Part shown: piece by piece, positions 1 through 6,998 of the stretch
How positions within the stretch are numbered: position 1 is the stretch's first letter
How the letters are laid out: every line of letters begins with the position of its first letter
Source of the DNA: Bacteroidales bacterium
GTDB taxonomy: Bacteria; Bacteroidota; Bacteroidia; Bacteroidales; 4484-276
Direction: 5' to 3'
Length of the DNA: 7,194 nt
NCBI GenBank assembly: GCA_018400545.1
Contig: JAGYLT010000116.1
Span: 1-7,194 of the forward strand
Notes under the pieces: generated by a model
What the model saw: only the letters and a program-made list of their open reading frames with translations
The model's database searches: none
Told to the model about the DNA's origin: nothing
Position numbers and translations under genes: made by a program

Positions 1-15
1 TTTGATTAGAAGGCG

Positions 16-23
16 CAAAAGTA
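16..23 (-). promoter_or_regulatory. Possible leftward -7 promoter element (TAnnTTTG)
   Basis: Read on the minus strand, this is TACTTTTG, an exact match to the Bacteroidota -7 consensus TAnnTTTG. It would drive a gene starting just beyond the left edge. No TTTG or TTG is visible about 19-23 bases upstream of it, so the -33 half is missing. In an AT-rich spacer a lone 8-base match with two free positions can arise by chance. Confidence 0.3.
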
Positions 24-158
24 GCAAGAATAGAGGGTTTTGCGGTGTTAAGAAATGTGAAAGCCCCTGCTGAAATATTTAATAATCCCATGAAGGCAAA
101 AGGTTTTTATTTTTGGAAAATCGTTCACCATTTAAGGCATCAAAACATCGCTTCTTAG

Positions 159-202
159 AAAGAAAATACTTTCTTTGAATCCGAAAACAAAGGATTTGTT
201 TT
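159..202. repeat. Two adjacent AT-rich inverted repeats
   Basis: There are two perfect short inverted repeats in the spacer before the transporter gene. AAAGAAA (159-165) pairs with TTTCTTT (170-176) around a 4-base loop. AAAACAAA (184-191) pairs with TTTGTTTT (195-202) around a 3-base loop. The stems are nearly all A-T, so they would be weak in RNA. They could be a poor terminator for something upstream, an operator, or low-complexity coincidence. The rest of 1-232 shows no supported gene. Confidence 0.3.
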
Positions 203-232
203 ATTTGTTAGCCAGCAACGTATTTGTGGTTT

Positions 233-262
233 TTTGTATCAGGTTTTTTTTTGGTAGTTTTG
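233..262 (+). promoter_or_regulatory. Promoter of the SLC12-like transporter gene
   Basis: TTTG at 233-236 is followed, after 18 bases, by TAGTTTTG at 255-262. This fits the Bacteroidota sigma-A pattern of TTTG, about 19 bases, TAnnTTTG. Transcription would start near 266-268, giving a leader of only about a dozen bases before the ATG at 280. The leader holds no Shine-Dalgarno sequence, which is common in this phylum. The spacer is a T-rich run, which slightly raises the chance of a fortuitous match. Confidence 0.6.
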
Positions 263-279
263 GCAATTATCGATGACCC

Positions 280-2523
280 ATGAAAAACATTTCAGACCCA
301 TCAGTTGGTAAGTCCGGCGGTGGCTTCGGAATACCAGCTGTATTTTTTACAGCCATATCCACCATTCTCGGTGCCATTCTGTTTTTAAGGTTTGGCTTTG
401 CCGTGGGCACGCTGGGTTTTCTCGGTGTGTTACTTTTGATTGTGCTGGGGCATCTGGTAACAATTCCTACCGCCTTGTCGATTTCCGAAATTGCCACGAA
501 CCAAAAAGTAGAGGGTGGCGGTGAGTATTTTATCATTTCCCGGTCATTCGGCCTCAATATCGGCGCTACAATTGGTATTGCACTTTTTCTTTCGCAGGCC
601 ATTAGTGTGGCGTTTTATGTAATTGCTTTCGCAGAAGCCTTTGGGCCTGTGCTCGACTGGGTTTCAGACAGGTATGGATTCGACCTGCCGCGGCAGGCGG
701 TGAGTTTGCCGGCTATGGGTATTCTTGCTGTGATTATGCTTACACGCGGTGCCAACATAGGTTTGAAAGCACTTTATGCCGTGGTGGCCATCCTTTTTGT
801 TGCCATTGCTTTTTTCTTTATCGGGAAAACCGAATATTCCACAAGCATTGATTTTGCCAGTGTCCTGAACGATTTCAGGAATGGAGATAAGTTTTATCTT
901 GTGTTTGCCATCATTTTTCCTGCCTTTACCGGTATGACAGCCGGAGTTGGTCTTTCGGGCGATCTCAGGAATCCCGGCAGGGCAATCCCTTTAGGTACAA
1001 CGCTAGCCACCTTTCTGGGATTGGTTGTTTATATTTTCATAATTTTAAAACTGGCCATTTCTGCATCACCCGGCGATCTGATCGGAAACCAACTGGTTAT
1101 GGGTGATATTGCATATCAGGGTGTATGGGTTATCCCACTCGGCCTTGCGGCATCCACAATCTCATCAGCAATCGGGTCTATCATGGTTGCGCCACGCACT
1201 CTCCAGGCGCTTGCCGCCGACAAATCTTTTCCAGCCAGGAGAATCAACCGTTTTCTGTCGCAGGGTGTAAAAAATACCAACGAACCCCGGAATGCGTCCG
1301 TCATCGTAATCCTTATTGCATTCGTTTTTGTGGCTTTGGGTAATGTGAACGTGGTAGCACAGATCATCTCTATGTTTTTCATGGTGACGTATGGCTCGCT
1401 GAACCTGATATCATTTCTCAATCATTTTGGAGCTGACCCCTCTTACCGCCCTACATTCAAATCCAGGTGGTATTTATCACTTCTCGGTTTTGTGATGAGT
1501 TTGTGGCTGATGTTTAAAATGGATACGGCATATGCGTTGTTGTCGGTGGTGATCATGGTGCTGCTCTATCTGTATATTAATTATTATCATAAAGATCGTC
1601 AGGGTATGGAGGCGCTTTTCAAAGGGGCACTTTTCCAGCTGAACCGAAAACTGCAGGTGTATCTGCAAAAGTCCAAAAAAAGCTTCTCAACCAGTTCCTG
1701 GAGGCCCTCGGCGATATGCGTTTCTGATGGAACTTTCAAGCGTGAGGAGGCATTCCGGTTGCTTTCATGGATTGCCCACGATTACGGATTCGGTACCTAC
1801 ATACACCTCATTCATGGATACTATTCCCGCTCGATGCACCAGGATTCGGTGCGAATGCTTGATGAACTGATACAGAAATCAGGAAAGCTGAAAAGCAATG
1901 TGTATCTGGATACGATCATCTCGCCAAGCTACACTTCGGCAATTGCCCAGATTATTCAGGTTCCTGGTATTTCGGGGATGGAAAACAACATGGTGATATT
2001 TGAATTCGACAAGGAAAATCCAGAAAACCTTGGGCAGATCAGTGAAAACTTCAACCTTGTAAGGGCAGGCAATTACGATGTTTGCATTCTGGGCAGTTCC
2101 AGGCGCAGGTTTAATTTTGCAGGCGGGATACATGTATGGATACAAAGTACGGATGCCGAAAATGCCAATATGATGATCCTGCTTAGTTATATTATGCTGG
2201 CCCATCCCGATTGGCAAAAGAGCCACATCAAGATTTTTGATGTCTGCCGTGAGTTTGAGGTTGAAAAGGTGAGGGGAAAACTTACCCAGCTTATCGACAG
2301 TGGTCGGTTACCCATTTCACCACGAAATATTGAAATCATCCGCCGGGATGAAAATGTCAGCTCGAAATCGCTGATCAATGCAAGATCAGGTGATGCCGGG
2401 CTTACGTTGGTTGGTTTTCGTGCCGAACAGCTGAAACATGATGGCATGGAGCTATTCCTCGGCTACGATGAGATTGGAAATATACTTTTTGTGAATGCGC
2501 ACCGGGAAAAGGAAATCAAATAA
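280..2523 (+). CDS. SLC12-like cation-chloride cotransporter / APC-superfamily permease
   Basis: This is an inner-membrane transporter of 747 residues. Residues about 17-434 hold some 12 hydrophobic helices, and about 435-747 form a soluble cytoplasmic domain. By recall, it matches animal NKCC/KCC transporters: helix 1 reads GAILFLRFGFAVG, helix 6 reads IFPAFTGMTAG followed by SGDLRNP, helix 8 reads STISSAIGS, and near helix 10 there is a Tyr (Y371) followed by YRPTFKSRWY. The C-terminal domain starts with WRPSAICVSD (474-483), like the WRPQ entry of the SLC12 domain, and includes an IMLAHPDW stretch. Residues expected at the K+ site (Y113, P214, T217) and the Na+ site (S295, S296) are present. 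Substrates are not proven; databases often call such proteins amino acid permeases. The start at 280 sits just after a promoter and keeps the full first helix. The gene stands alone and converges on yjbQ. The C-terminal domain is shorter than in animal NKCCs. Confidence 0.88.
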   Translation: MKNISDPSVGKSGGGFGIPAVFFTAISTILGAILFLRFGFAVGTLGFLGVLLLIVLGHLVTIPTALSISEIATNQKVEGGGEYFIISRSFGLNIGATIGIALFLSQAISVAFYVIAFAEAFGPVLDWVSDRYGFDLPRQAVSLPAMGILAVIMLTRGANIGLKALYAVVAILFVAIAFFFIGKTEYSTSIDFASVLNDFRNGDKFYLVFAIIFPAFTGMTAGVGLSGDLRNPGRAIPLGTTLATFLGLVVYIFIILKLAISASPGDLIGNQLVMGDIAYQGVWVIPLGLAASTISSAIGSIMVAPRTLQALAADKSFPARRINRFLSQGVKNTNEPRNASVIVILIAFVFVALGNVNVVAQIISMFFMVTYGSLNLISFLNHFGADPSYRPTFKSRWYLSLLGFVMSLWLMFKMDTAYALLSVVIMVLLYLYINYYHKDRQGMEALFKGALFQLNRKLQVYLQKSKKSFSTSSWRPSAICVSDGTFKREEAFRLLSWIAHDYGFGTYIHLIHGYYSRSMHQDSVRMLDELIQKSGKLKSNVYLDTIISPSYTSAIAQIIQVPGISGMENNMVIFEFDKENPENLGQISENFNLVRAGNYDVCILGSSRRRFNFAGGIHVWIQSTDAENANMMILLSYIMLAHPDWQKSHIKIFDVCREFEVEKVRGKLTQLIDSGRLPISPRNIEIIRRDENVSSKSLINARSGDAGLTLVGFRAEQLKHDGMELFLGYDEIGNILFVNAHREKEIK

Positions 2524-2541
2524 GCTGATCAACAGCTTGTT
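2519..2541. terminator. Hairpin across the convergent stop codons
   Basis: AAGCTG (2522-2527) and CAGCTT (2533-2538) form a perfect stem with a 5-base loop. On the plus strand the stem extends to nine pairs, 2519-2527 with 2533-2541, including one G-U pair. It covers the TAA of the transporter gene (2521-2523) and the TGA of yjbQ (2531-2529). No T tract follows on either strand, so it is not a classic intrinsic terminator. It may still act as a shared transcript end or block read-through between the convergent genes. Confidence 0.4.
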
Positions 2542-2933
2542 ATGGTTACTGCGATGGGTCTTCGTTGCCTTGGACCGTCGAATTCGCAAAAGAAAATGTT
2601 TTGCCAGGTAGAAAGCCCCATTTTTCCCCCTATAATCGGGATGGTTTCGCTGGGGCCAACAATACCGGCTTTAAGATGTGAATCGCCATTGCCATCCTGT
2701 GCATCGTGCAACCACACACCATTTGGGATAAGTTTCCCCAAAAGGTTAACCACATCGGATTGTACAGAATCATCCCAGTTTTCCTGTATCATGATGGCCG
2801 CCGTGGCGCCCTGGGCATAAACATTCACGGTGCCGGTTTTTATGCCGCTTTTCTGAACAATGCTTTCCACCGGGCGGGTAATGTCGTAAAGTGCATTGTG
2901 TTGGTTGGTTGATATTTCAATAACTTTTTGCAT
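2529..2933 (-). CDS. yjbQ: YjbQ / UPF0047 family protein
   Basis: This small soluble protein of 134 residues is about the usual family length. It shows the family core: a central ATAAIMIQEN strand (43-52), H76, then DGNGDSH (80-86), GPSETIPI (93-100), the conserved TWQ (109-111) and EFDGPRQR (117-124). The His residues and the DGNxxxH motif are the presumed active-site or metal-binding residues. E. coli YjbQ has a reported weak thiamine-phosphate synthase activity, hence the name secondary thiamine-phosphate synthase, but its cellular role is unsettled. GLSTWQ here replaces the more common LGTWQ form, a minor change. The ATG lies one base after the uvrA stop, so it is almost certainly cotranscribed with uvrA and probably translated by re-initiation. 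No promoter or Shine-Dalgarno site of its own is evident. Confidence 0.9.
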   Translation of the reverse strand: MQKVIEISTNQHNALYDITRPVESIVQKSGIKTGTVNVYAQGATAAIMIQENWDDSVQSDVVNLLGKLIPNGVWLHDAQDGNGDSHLKAGIVGPSETIPIIGGKMGLSTWQNIFFCEFDGPRQRRPIAVTITSC

Positions 2934-2934
2934 A

Positions 2935-5760
2935 TTACAATTTTACTGAAAGGAATTTTCCGGTATAGGATTCGTTATTTCTCACCAGATTTTCCGGGGT
3001 TCCTTCAAAAACAATCCTGCCGCCTTCTTCACCTCCCTCGGGGCCAAGGTCGATAATCCAGTCGGCTGATTTGATAATTTCGGGGTTATGTTCGATCACC
3101 ACGATGGTATGACCATTCTCAATCAAAGCATTGAAAGCATCCAGCAATTGGCTGATATCATGAAAATGCAAACCCGTTGTGGGTTCGTCGAAAAAGAAGA
3201 TGGTGCGTTGTTCGGATGCGCCTTTGGTCAGGAACGAAGCAAGCTTTACCCTTTGCGCTTCACCACCTGACAAAGTGCTGGACGATTGTCCAAGTTTCAG
3301 GTAGCCAAGCCCCACTTCCTGCAAAGGCTTCAGCTTTGCGATGATGCGCTTTTCAATGGTCGCCTGTTTCTTATCTCCGGATTCAAAAAAGCTGATGGCC
3401 TCATTGATGGTCATGTCCAGGATGTCGCTGATATTTTTTCCTTTGTAAGTGATGTCAAGCACTTCATTTTTGAATCGTTTTCCGCCACAGGCTTCACAGG
3501 TTAGGAAAATATCGGCCATGAACTGCATCTCGATTTTCACCACACCTTCGCCTTCACATTCTTCACATCTTCCGCCTTCCACATTAAATGAGAAAAAACC
3601 AGGCTTGTATCCGCGCACTTTGGCCAGTTTTTGGTCTGCGTAAAGTGTACGGATTTCATCATAGGCTTTTACATAAGTTGCCGGATTTGAGCGTGATGAA
3701 CGCCCGATTGGGTTTTGATCGACAAACTCAACCGCTTCAACCCTCCTGATATCACCTTCCAGCTTATCAAACCGGCCGGCCTTGTCGGTGTAGCCTCCCA
3801 AATGCCTTTTAAGTGCTGGATAAACTACCGCCTTGATCAGTGAAGATTTTCCGGAACCGCTAACTCCGGTGATTACCGTCTGGATGTTCAGTGGGATTTT
3901 TGCATTGATATTTTTTAGGTTGTTTTCCCTGCAGCCTTTTATTTCGATGTAGTCCGTCCACTTTCTGCGCAGCCTGGGAACGGGAATTTCCAAATCCCCA
4001 TTGATGTATTTTGCCGTAAAACTTTCATGGTTTGCTTTCAGCTCATCCAGCGAACCCGAAAAAACAAGTTCGCCTCCGTAATTTCCGGCTTTGGGGCCAA
4101 TATCAATGATCTGATCTGCACTGCGAATGATTTCCTCATCATGTTCAACCACAATCACCGTATTACCCAACTTTTTCAATCGTTGCAGCACATGGATCAG
4201 CCGGTGTGTATCCCGCGGATGGAGTCCGATGCTAGGCTCATCCAGGATGTACATCGATCCCACCAGACTACTTCCCAGCGATGTGGCCAGGTTTATACGC
4301 TGAGATTCTCCGCCGGAAAGGGTGGATGAAAGCCTGTTGAGCGTGAGGTATCCCAACCCGACATCACAAAGAAAATTTAGCCTGTTGTTGATTTCGAGCA
4401 ACAAGCGTTTGGAAACCTGTTCGTCATACTCCGACAAATCGAGTTGTGTAAAAAAAGTTACCAGTTTATCTAACGGCATCAACACAAGGTCGCTGATGGA
4501 TTTTCCTGCGATTTTCACAAAGGTGGCATCTTTTCGCAGGCGTGTTCCACGGCATTCAGGGCACACTGTTTTTCCGCGGTATCGCGAAAGCATCACCCTG
4601 TACTGAATTTTGTAAGTCTGTTCTTCAACCTGTCTGAAAAACTCGTTGATTCCTTCCAGATGCTCATCTCCACTCCACAGAAGGTCCTGCTGTTCCTGGG
4701 TTAACTCACTGTATGGTTTGTGATTGGGGAAGTCTGATTTGGGTGCATTCATGATAAACCAATCCTTCCACTGTCCCATTTTCTCACCCTTCCACGGGGC
4801 AACCGCTCCCTGGTAAACCGAAAGGCTTTTATCGGGAATGACTAAATCTTCATCAATGCCGATTATGCTTCCGAATCCTTCACACCGTTTGCACGCACCG
4901 TAGGGATTGTTGAAGCTGAAAAGGTTTTCGGTGGGCTCTTCAAATTCAATTCCATCCAGTTCAAAACGGTTTGAAAAAACCTGCCGGTCTGTTTTATTTT
5001 TTCCAGGAACAATTAAATTGCATTTACCATTGCCTTCATAAAATGCCGTTTGCACAGAGTCGGCCAGTCTCGATCGCAGCTCATCCGAATCCGAAACGGC
5101 CAACCGGTCGATGATCAATTCCAAAGTCTTTATTTTTTTAAAAGATTCCAACTGATCCATGGCCTTTTCAATCTTGATCATATTATCGTCAAGGTAAATC
5201 CGGGTGAAGCCCTGTTGCATGAGCACAGATAGCTGATCTTTTATTTTTCGCTTATCCCTGATATTCATGTTGCTGGTGATGAGCAAACGTGTTTTTTCAG
5301 GCAGGCTTTCGATGAAATTTACCACATCAGTCACGCTGTGGCGTTTCACCTCTTTTCCTGAAACCGGAGAAATGGTTTTCCCGATTCGGGCAAACAATAG
5401 TTTGAGATATTCATAAATTTCCGTGGTTGTCCCAACCGTAGATCTTGGATTTTTGGAATTCACTTTTTGCTCGATAGCGATGGCCGGAGAAATCCCTTTA
5501 ATATAATCCACTTCCGGTTTTTGCATCCTGCCAAGGAATTGCCTCGCATACGAACTCAGGCTCTCAACGTAGCGCCGCTGGCCATCCGCATAAAGGGTAT
5601 CGAATGCCAGCGATGACTTTCCTGAACCAGAAAGGCCGGTAATGACAACAAGATTGTTTCGGAGAATAGCGACGTCAATGTTTTTAAGATTGTGAACACG
5701 AGCGCCTTTGATGAGAATGTTTTTTTTTGGGTCTAAGGAATCTATTTCACCAGCCGACAT
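2935..5760 (-). CDS. uvrA: UvrA, excinuclease ABC subunit A
   Basis: UvrA is the damage-sensing ATPase of nucleotide excision repair. It dimerises, finds distorted DNA and loads UvrB. The 941 residues match the usual length (E. coli 940). Two ABC modules are complete: first Walker [10 protein letters not shown] (42-50, K48), signature LSGGESQR (481-488), Walker B ILDEP (505-509) and H540; second Walker [10 protein letters not shown] (632-640), signature LSGGEAQR (830-837), FFDEP (856-860) and H891. A CxxC pair lies at C400/C403. The C-terminal zinc module is intact (C732, C735, C755, C758). The first zinc module keeps only C290/C293; where most UvrAs have the earlier CPxCG pair this protein has FELDG (266-270). 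I recall the same loss in other Bacteroidota UvrAs. The start gives about 12 residues ahead of the conserved [10 protein letters not shown]. It is the first gene of an operon with yjbQ and is divergent from the sigma factor gene. Confidence 0.98.
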   Translation of the reverse strand: MSAGEIDSLDPKKNILIKGARVHNLKNIDVAILRNNLVVITGLSGSGKSSLAFDTLYADGQRRYVESLSSYARQFLGRMQKPEVDYIKGISPAIAIEQKVNSKNPRSTVGTTTEIYEYLKLLFARIGKTISPVSGKEVKRHSVTDVVNFIESLPEKTRLLITSNMNIRDKRKIKDQLSVLMQQGFTRIYLDDNMIKIEKAMDQLESFKKIKTLELIIDRLAVSDSDELRSRLADSVQTAFYEGNGKCNLIVPGKNKTDRQVFSNRFELDGIEFEEPTENLFSFNNPYGACKRCEGFGSIIGIDEDLVIPDKSLSVYQGAVAPWKGEKMGQWKDWFIMNAPKSDFPNHKPYSELTQEQQDLLWSGDEHLEGINEFFRQVEEQTYKIQYRVMLSRYRGKTVCPECRGTRLRKDATFVKIAGKSISDLVLMPLDKLVTFFTQLDLSEYDEQVSKRLLLEINNRLNFLCDVGLGYLTLNRLSSTLSGGESQRINLATSLGSSLVGSMYILDEPSIGLHPRDTHRLIHVLQRLKKLGNTVIVVEHDEEIIRSADQIIDIGPKAGNYGGELVFSGSLDELKANHESFTAKYINGDLEIPVPRLRRKWTDYIEIKGCRENNLKNINAKIPLNIQTVITGVSGSGKSSLIKAVVYPALKRHLGGYTDKAGRFDKLEGDIRRVEAVEFVDQNPIGRSSRSNPATYVKAYDEIRTLYADQKLAKVRGYKPGFFSFNVEGGRCEECEGEGVVKIEMQFMADIFLTCEACGGKRFKNEVLDITYKGKNISDILDMTINEAISFFESGDKKQATIEKRIIAKLKPLQEVGLGYLKLGQSSSTLSGGEAQRVKLASFLTKGASEQRTIFFFDEPTTGLHFHDISQLLDAFNALIENGHTIVVIEHNPEIIKSADWIIDLGPEGGEEGGRIVFEGTPENLVRNNESYTGKFLSVKL

Positions 5761-5803
5761 CTTACAAATTTTTACCTGTTATGGCATGTTTTTTGTAATT
5801 TTG

Positions 5804-5843
5804 CAAACCATAATTACATGCCTTTTTGAGGGCGACAAATGTA
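5804..5843 (-). promoter_or_regulatory. Probable uvrA-yjbQ promoter region
   Basis: On the minus strand TACATTTG (5843-5836) is an exact TAnnTTTG match but has no TTTG about 19 bases upstream. Further in, TATGGTTTG (5812-5804) is a one-base-longer variant of the -7 element, and the TTTG at 5839-5836 lies 23 bases upstream of it and could serve as its -33 element. The first option gives a leader of about 70 nt, the second about 40 nt. I cannot decide between them. No clear Shine-Dalgarno site precedes the uvrA ATG. Confidence 0.4.
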
Positions 5844-5851
5844 AAATAAAA

Positions 5852-5882
5852 TTTGGTGTTAAATATTTAATGTATATATTTG
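5852..5882 (+). promoter_or_regulatory. Promoter of the ECF sigma factor gene
   Basis: TTTG at 5852-5855, a 19-base spacer and TATATTTG at 5875-5882 form a perfect Bacteroidota housekeeping promoter, the best in the window. Transcription would begin near 5887, leaving a leader of about 110 nt. The -33 element is only 8 bases from the uvrA-directed TACATTTG on the other strand, so polymerases bound to the two divergent promoters would likely interfere with each other. Because this matches the primary sigma pattern, the gene appears to be transcribed by the housekeeping polymerase rather than by its own product. Confidence 0.75.
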
Positions 5883-5886
5883 CCAA

Positions 5887-5995
5887 GATTTTCAAGTTAA
5901 GTTATTAATAATCATATTATTCACAAAAAAAATAGGAGACAGGTTATCGAATAAATTTCTACGCTTTGTAAAACAAACATAGAAAGGAGACTAAT
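5887..5995 (+). promoter_or_regulatory. Long 5' leader with strong Shine-Dalgarno site
   Basis: The leader contains AGGAGAC twice, at 5934-5940 and 5985-5991. The second copy, extended as AAAGGAG (5983-5989), lies 6 bases before the ATG at 5996 and is a textbook ribosome binding site. This is unusual in a phylum that mostly does without one, and it fixes the start. The first copy has no start codon at a usable distance. Small AT-rich inverted repeats occur at 5907-5921 (AATAAT/ATTATT) and 5965-5977 (TTTGT/ACAAA). I recognise no known riboswitch here. Confidence 0.55.
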
Positions 5996-6583
5996 ATGAA
6001 AACTCAAATTCCTAGCGATAAGGATTTGATTAGTCAGTATCTGAAAGGTAACCAATACAGTCTCGAGAAGTTGATTAGCCGTCATCAAAACAGGGTGTTT
6101 GCTTACATCCTGATGGTAGTGAAAGACAAACAGCTCGCCGACGACATTTTCCAGGATACCTTCATTAAGGTGATTAATACCATTAAATCTGGTGCTTACA
6201 AAGAAGAAGGTAAGTTTATTCAGTGGGTGATGCGTATTGCACACAACCTGATTATTGACTATTTCAGGAAATCCAAGCGTATTCCGGTCATAGAGAACGA
6301 TAAAGACGATTTCGATATATTTGATACCATCCGTTTTACTGATCCGTCGGTTGAAGATCAAATGATTACCGATCAGATTCACAGTGATGTAAGGAAACTC
6401 ATCGAATATCTCCCACCGGAACAGAAAGAGGTGCTTTTTATGCGCCACTACTCAGAAATGAGCTTCAAAGACATAGCTGAACAAACCGATGTAAGTATTA
6501 ATACTGCGTTGGGACGTATGCGCTATGCGCTCATCAACCTCAGAAAGATTATTAATGAAAAGAATGTAATTCTCACAAAGTAG
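5996..6583 (+). CDS. ECF-type RNA polymerase sigma factor (sigma-70 family)
   Basis: This is a 195-residue alternative sigma factor that would direct core RNA polymerase to a specific promoter set. Region 2 spans about 24-93, with the core-binding motif ADDIFQDTFIKV (48-59) and the aromatic, basic -10-recognition segment ending in IDYFRKSKR (87-95). An acidic linker of about 40 residues (96-130, NDKDDFDIFD) leads to region 4 at about 131-184, with LPPEQKEVLFMRHY (139-152) and the helix-turn-helix MSFKDIAEQTDVSINTALGR (155-174). There is no region 1.1 or region 3, as expected for ECF/RpoE-like factors. It lacks a C-terminal extension. It has its own strong promoter and Shine-Dalgarno site, and an 88-aa gene follows 86 bases later, probably in the same transcript. 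Target genes and inducing signal cannot be read from the sequence. No recognisable zinc anti-sigma gene lies next to it. Confidence 0.95.
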   Translation: MKTQIPSDKDLISQYLKGNQYSLEKLISRHQNRVFAYILMVVKDKQLADDIFQDTFIKVINTIKSGAYKEEGKFIQWVMRIAHNLIIDYFRKSKRIPVIENDKDDFDIFDTIRFTDPSVEDQMITDQIHSDVRKLIEYLPPEQKEVLFMRHYSEMSFKDIAEQTDVSINTALGRMRYALINLRKIINEKNVILTK

Positions 6584-6669
6584 GTCTGTGATTTAGAATC
6601 AGGTGAAATAAAAAAGCGGGCTGCATCGTTAGCATTTGGTAAATTGAGTATCAACCAACAATGTAGCCT

Positions 6670-6936
6670 ATGCACCGTTCTTACACGCTTAATGATCTGA
6701 TTTTATTTGCTTACACCGAGTCTGAAAATACTGAATCCGAAAATTATCGCAACCTGATCAGGGCGGATAAATTGCTCACCAGAGAATACAAAATGGTATG
6801 CAGGCTAAAGCGATACTTCGCCAGTAAAAAGGTCGGTCCGAGCGAATCGACAATCAAAAACATCTTAAACTATTCCAGAGCATTATCTGTGAATACCACA
6901 AGACAAGCAGGTAATTTCAGTTTACTTTTAAACTGA
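6670..6936 (+). CDS. Uncharacterised 88-aa protein, possible sigma-factor partner
   Basis: I do not recognise a named family. The protein is soluble, with no signal peptide or membrane segment. It starts with an amphipathic segment (YTLNDLILFAYTES, 5-18), continues with charged helical sequence (NLIRADKLLTREYKMVCRLKRYF, about 28-50) and ends with a PSESTIKNILNYSRAL stretch (57-72). This layout resembles small Bacteroidota proteins found after sigma factor genes and the N-terminal part of some anti-sigma factors. It has a single Cys (C44) and no HxxxCxxC zinc motif. Residues 16-25 are a tandem TESEN duplication. The gene lies 86 bases after the sigma gene with no terminator between, and directly before a strong terminator. 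There is no Shine-Dalgarno site; an ATG-TAG start-stop pair (6661-6666) lies in frame just upstream. An anti-sigma or co-regulator role is inference only. Confidence 0.75.
   Translation: MHRSYTLNDLILFAYTESENTESENYRNLIRADKLLTREYKMVCRLKRYFASKKVGPSESTIKNILNYSRALSVNTTRQAGNFSLLLN
6715..6744 (+). repeat. 15-bp tandem duplication encoding TESEN twice
   Basis: Positions 6715-6729 and 6730-6744 each encode Thr-Glu-Ser-Glu-Asn. The two copies differ at three bases, all third codon positions and all synonymous (ACC/ACT, GAG/GAA, TCT/TCC). That pattern fits an old in-frame duplication whose protein sequence has been kept, though a ten-residue acidic stretch could also repeat by chance. Confidence 0.55.
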
Positions 6937-6955
6937 TTCCGGGAAAGCACCGGAA
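6937..6955 (+). other. Small hairpin after the 88-aa gene
   Basis: TTCCGG (6937-6942) pairs with CCGGAA (6950-6955) around a 7-base loop, immediately after the TGA at 6934-6936. No T tract follows, so it is not itself a terminator. It lies 13 bases before the intrinsic terminator stem and may protect the mRNA 3' end or be incidental. Confidence 0.4.
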
Positions 6956-6968
6956 AGAAAAAATTAAC

Positions 6969-6998
6969 AAAGCCATCCAGGATCAGGATGGCTTTTTT
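6969..6998 (+). terminator. Intrinsic terminator of the sigma/88-aa unit
   Basis: AAAGCCATCC (6969-6978) and GGATGGCTTT (6986-6995) form a 10-bp stem with a 7-base loop, followed by a T tract that runs through 6998 and resumes at 7000-7004. This is a classic rho-independent terminator at the expected place, 32 bases after the stop of the 88-aa gene. It ends the sigma-factor transcript before nth. Confidence 0.92.

Noticed and set aside
108..115. TATTTTTG, a further TAnnTTTG match in the left spacer
   Set aside because: No -33 element lies upstream and no gene starts soon after; the promoter at 233-262 is better placed for the transporter.
267..602. 111-codon open frame on the minus strand at the start of the transporter gene
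   Set aside because: It is antisense to conserved membrane helices 1 to 3 of the transporter and has no supporting signal.
1879..2226. 115-codon open frame on the minus strand inside the transporter gene
   Set aside because: It is antisense to a well-conserved SLC12-like C-terminal domain, with no promoter or family resemblance.
4027..4329. 100-codon and neighbouring open frames on the plus strand inside uvrA
   Set aside because: They are shadows of the highly conserved UvrA ATPase coding sequence.
5708..5908. 66-codon plus-strand frame across the uvrA start and the divergent intergenic region
   Set aside because: It overlaps the uvrA start and the promoters of both flanking genes, and has no ribosome binding site or recognisable content.
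5921..6448. 175-codon open frame on the minus strand opposite the sigma factor gene
   Set aside because: It lies almost wholly antisense to a clear sigma factor with strong promoter and ribosome binding site. Its translation has no recognisable motif and it starts inside the sigma gene.
6661..6666. ATG-TAG start-stop pair just before the 88-aa gene
   Set aside because: It could in principle act as a minimal upstream reading frame, but nothing else supports it and such pairs are frequent by chance.
6584..6669. Possible terminator or promoter between the sigma gene and the 88-aa gene
   Set aside because: Only weak stems are visible (TTGGT/ACCAA with a long loop), with no T tract. TAGCATTTG has one base too many for a -7 element.
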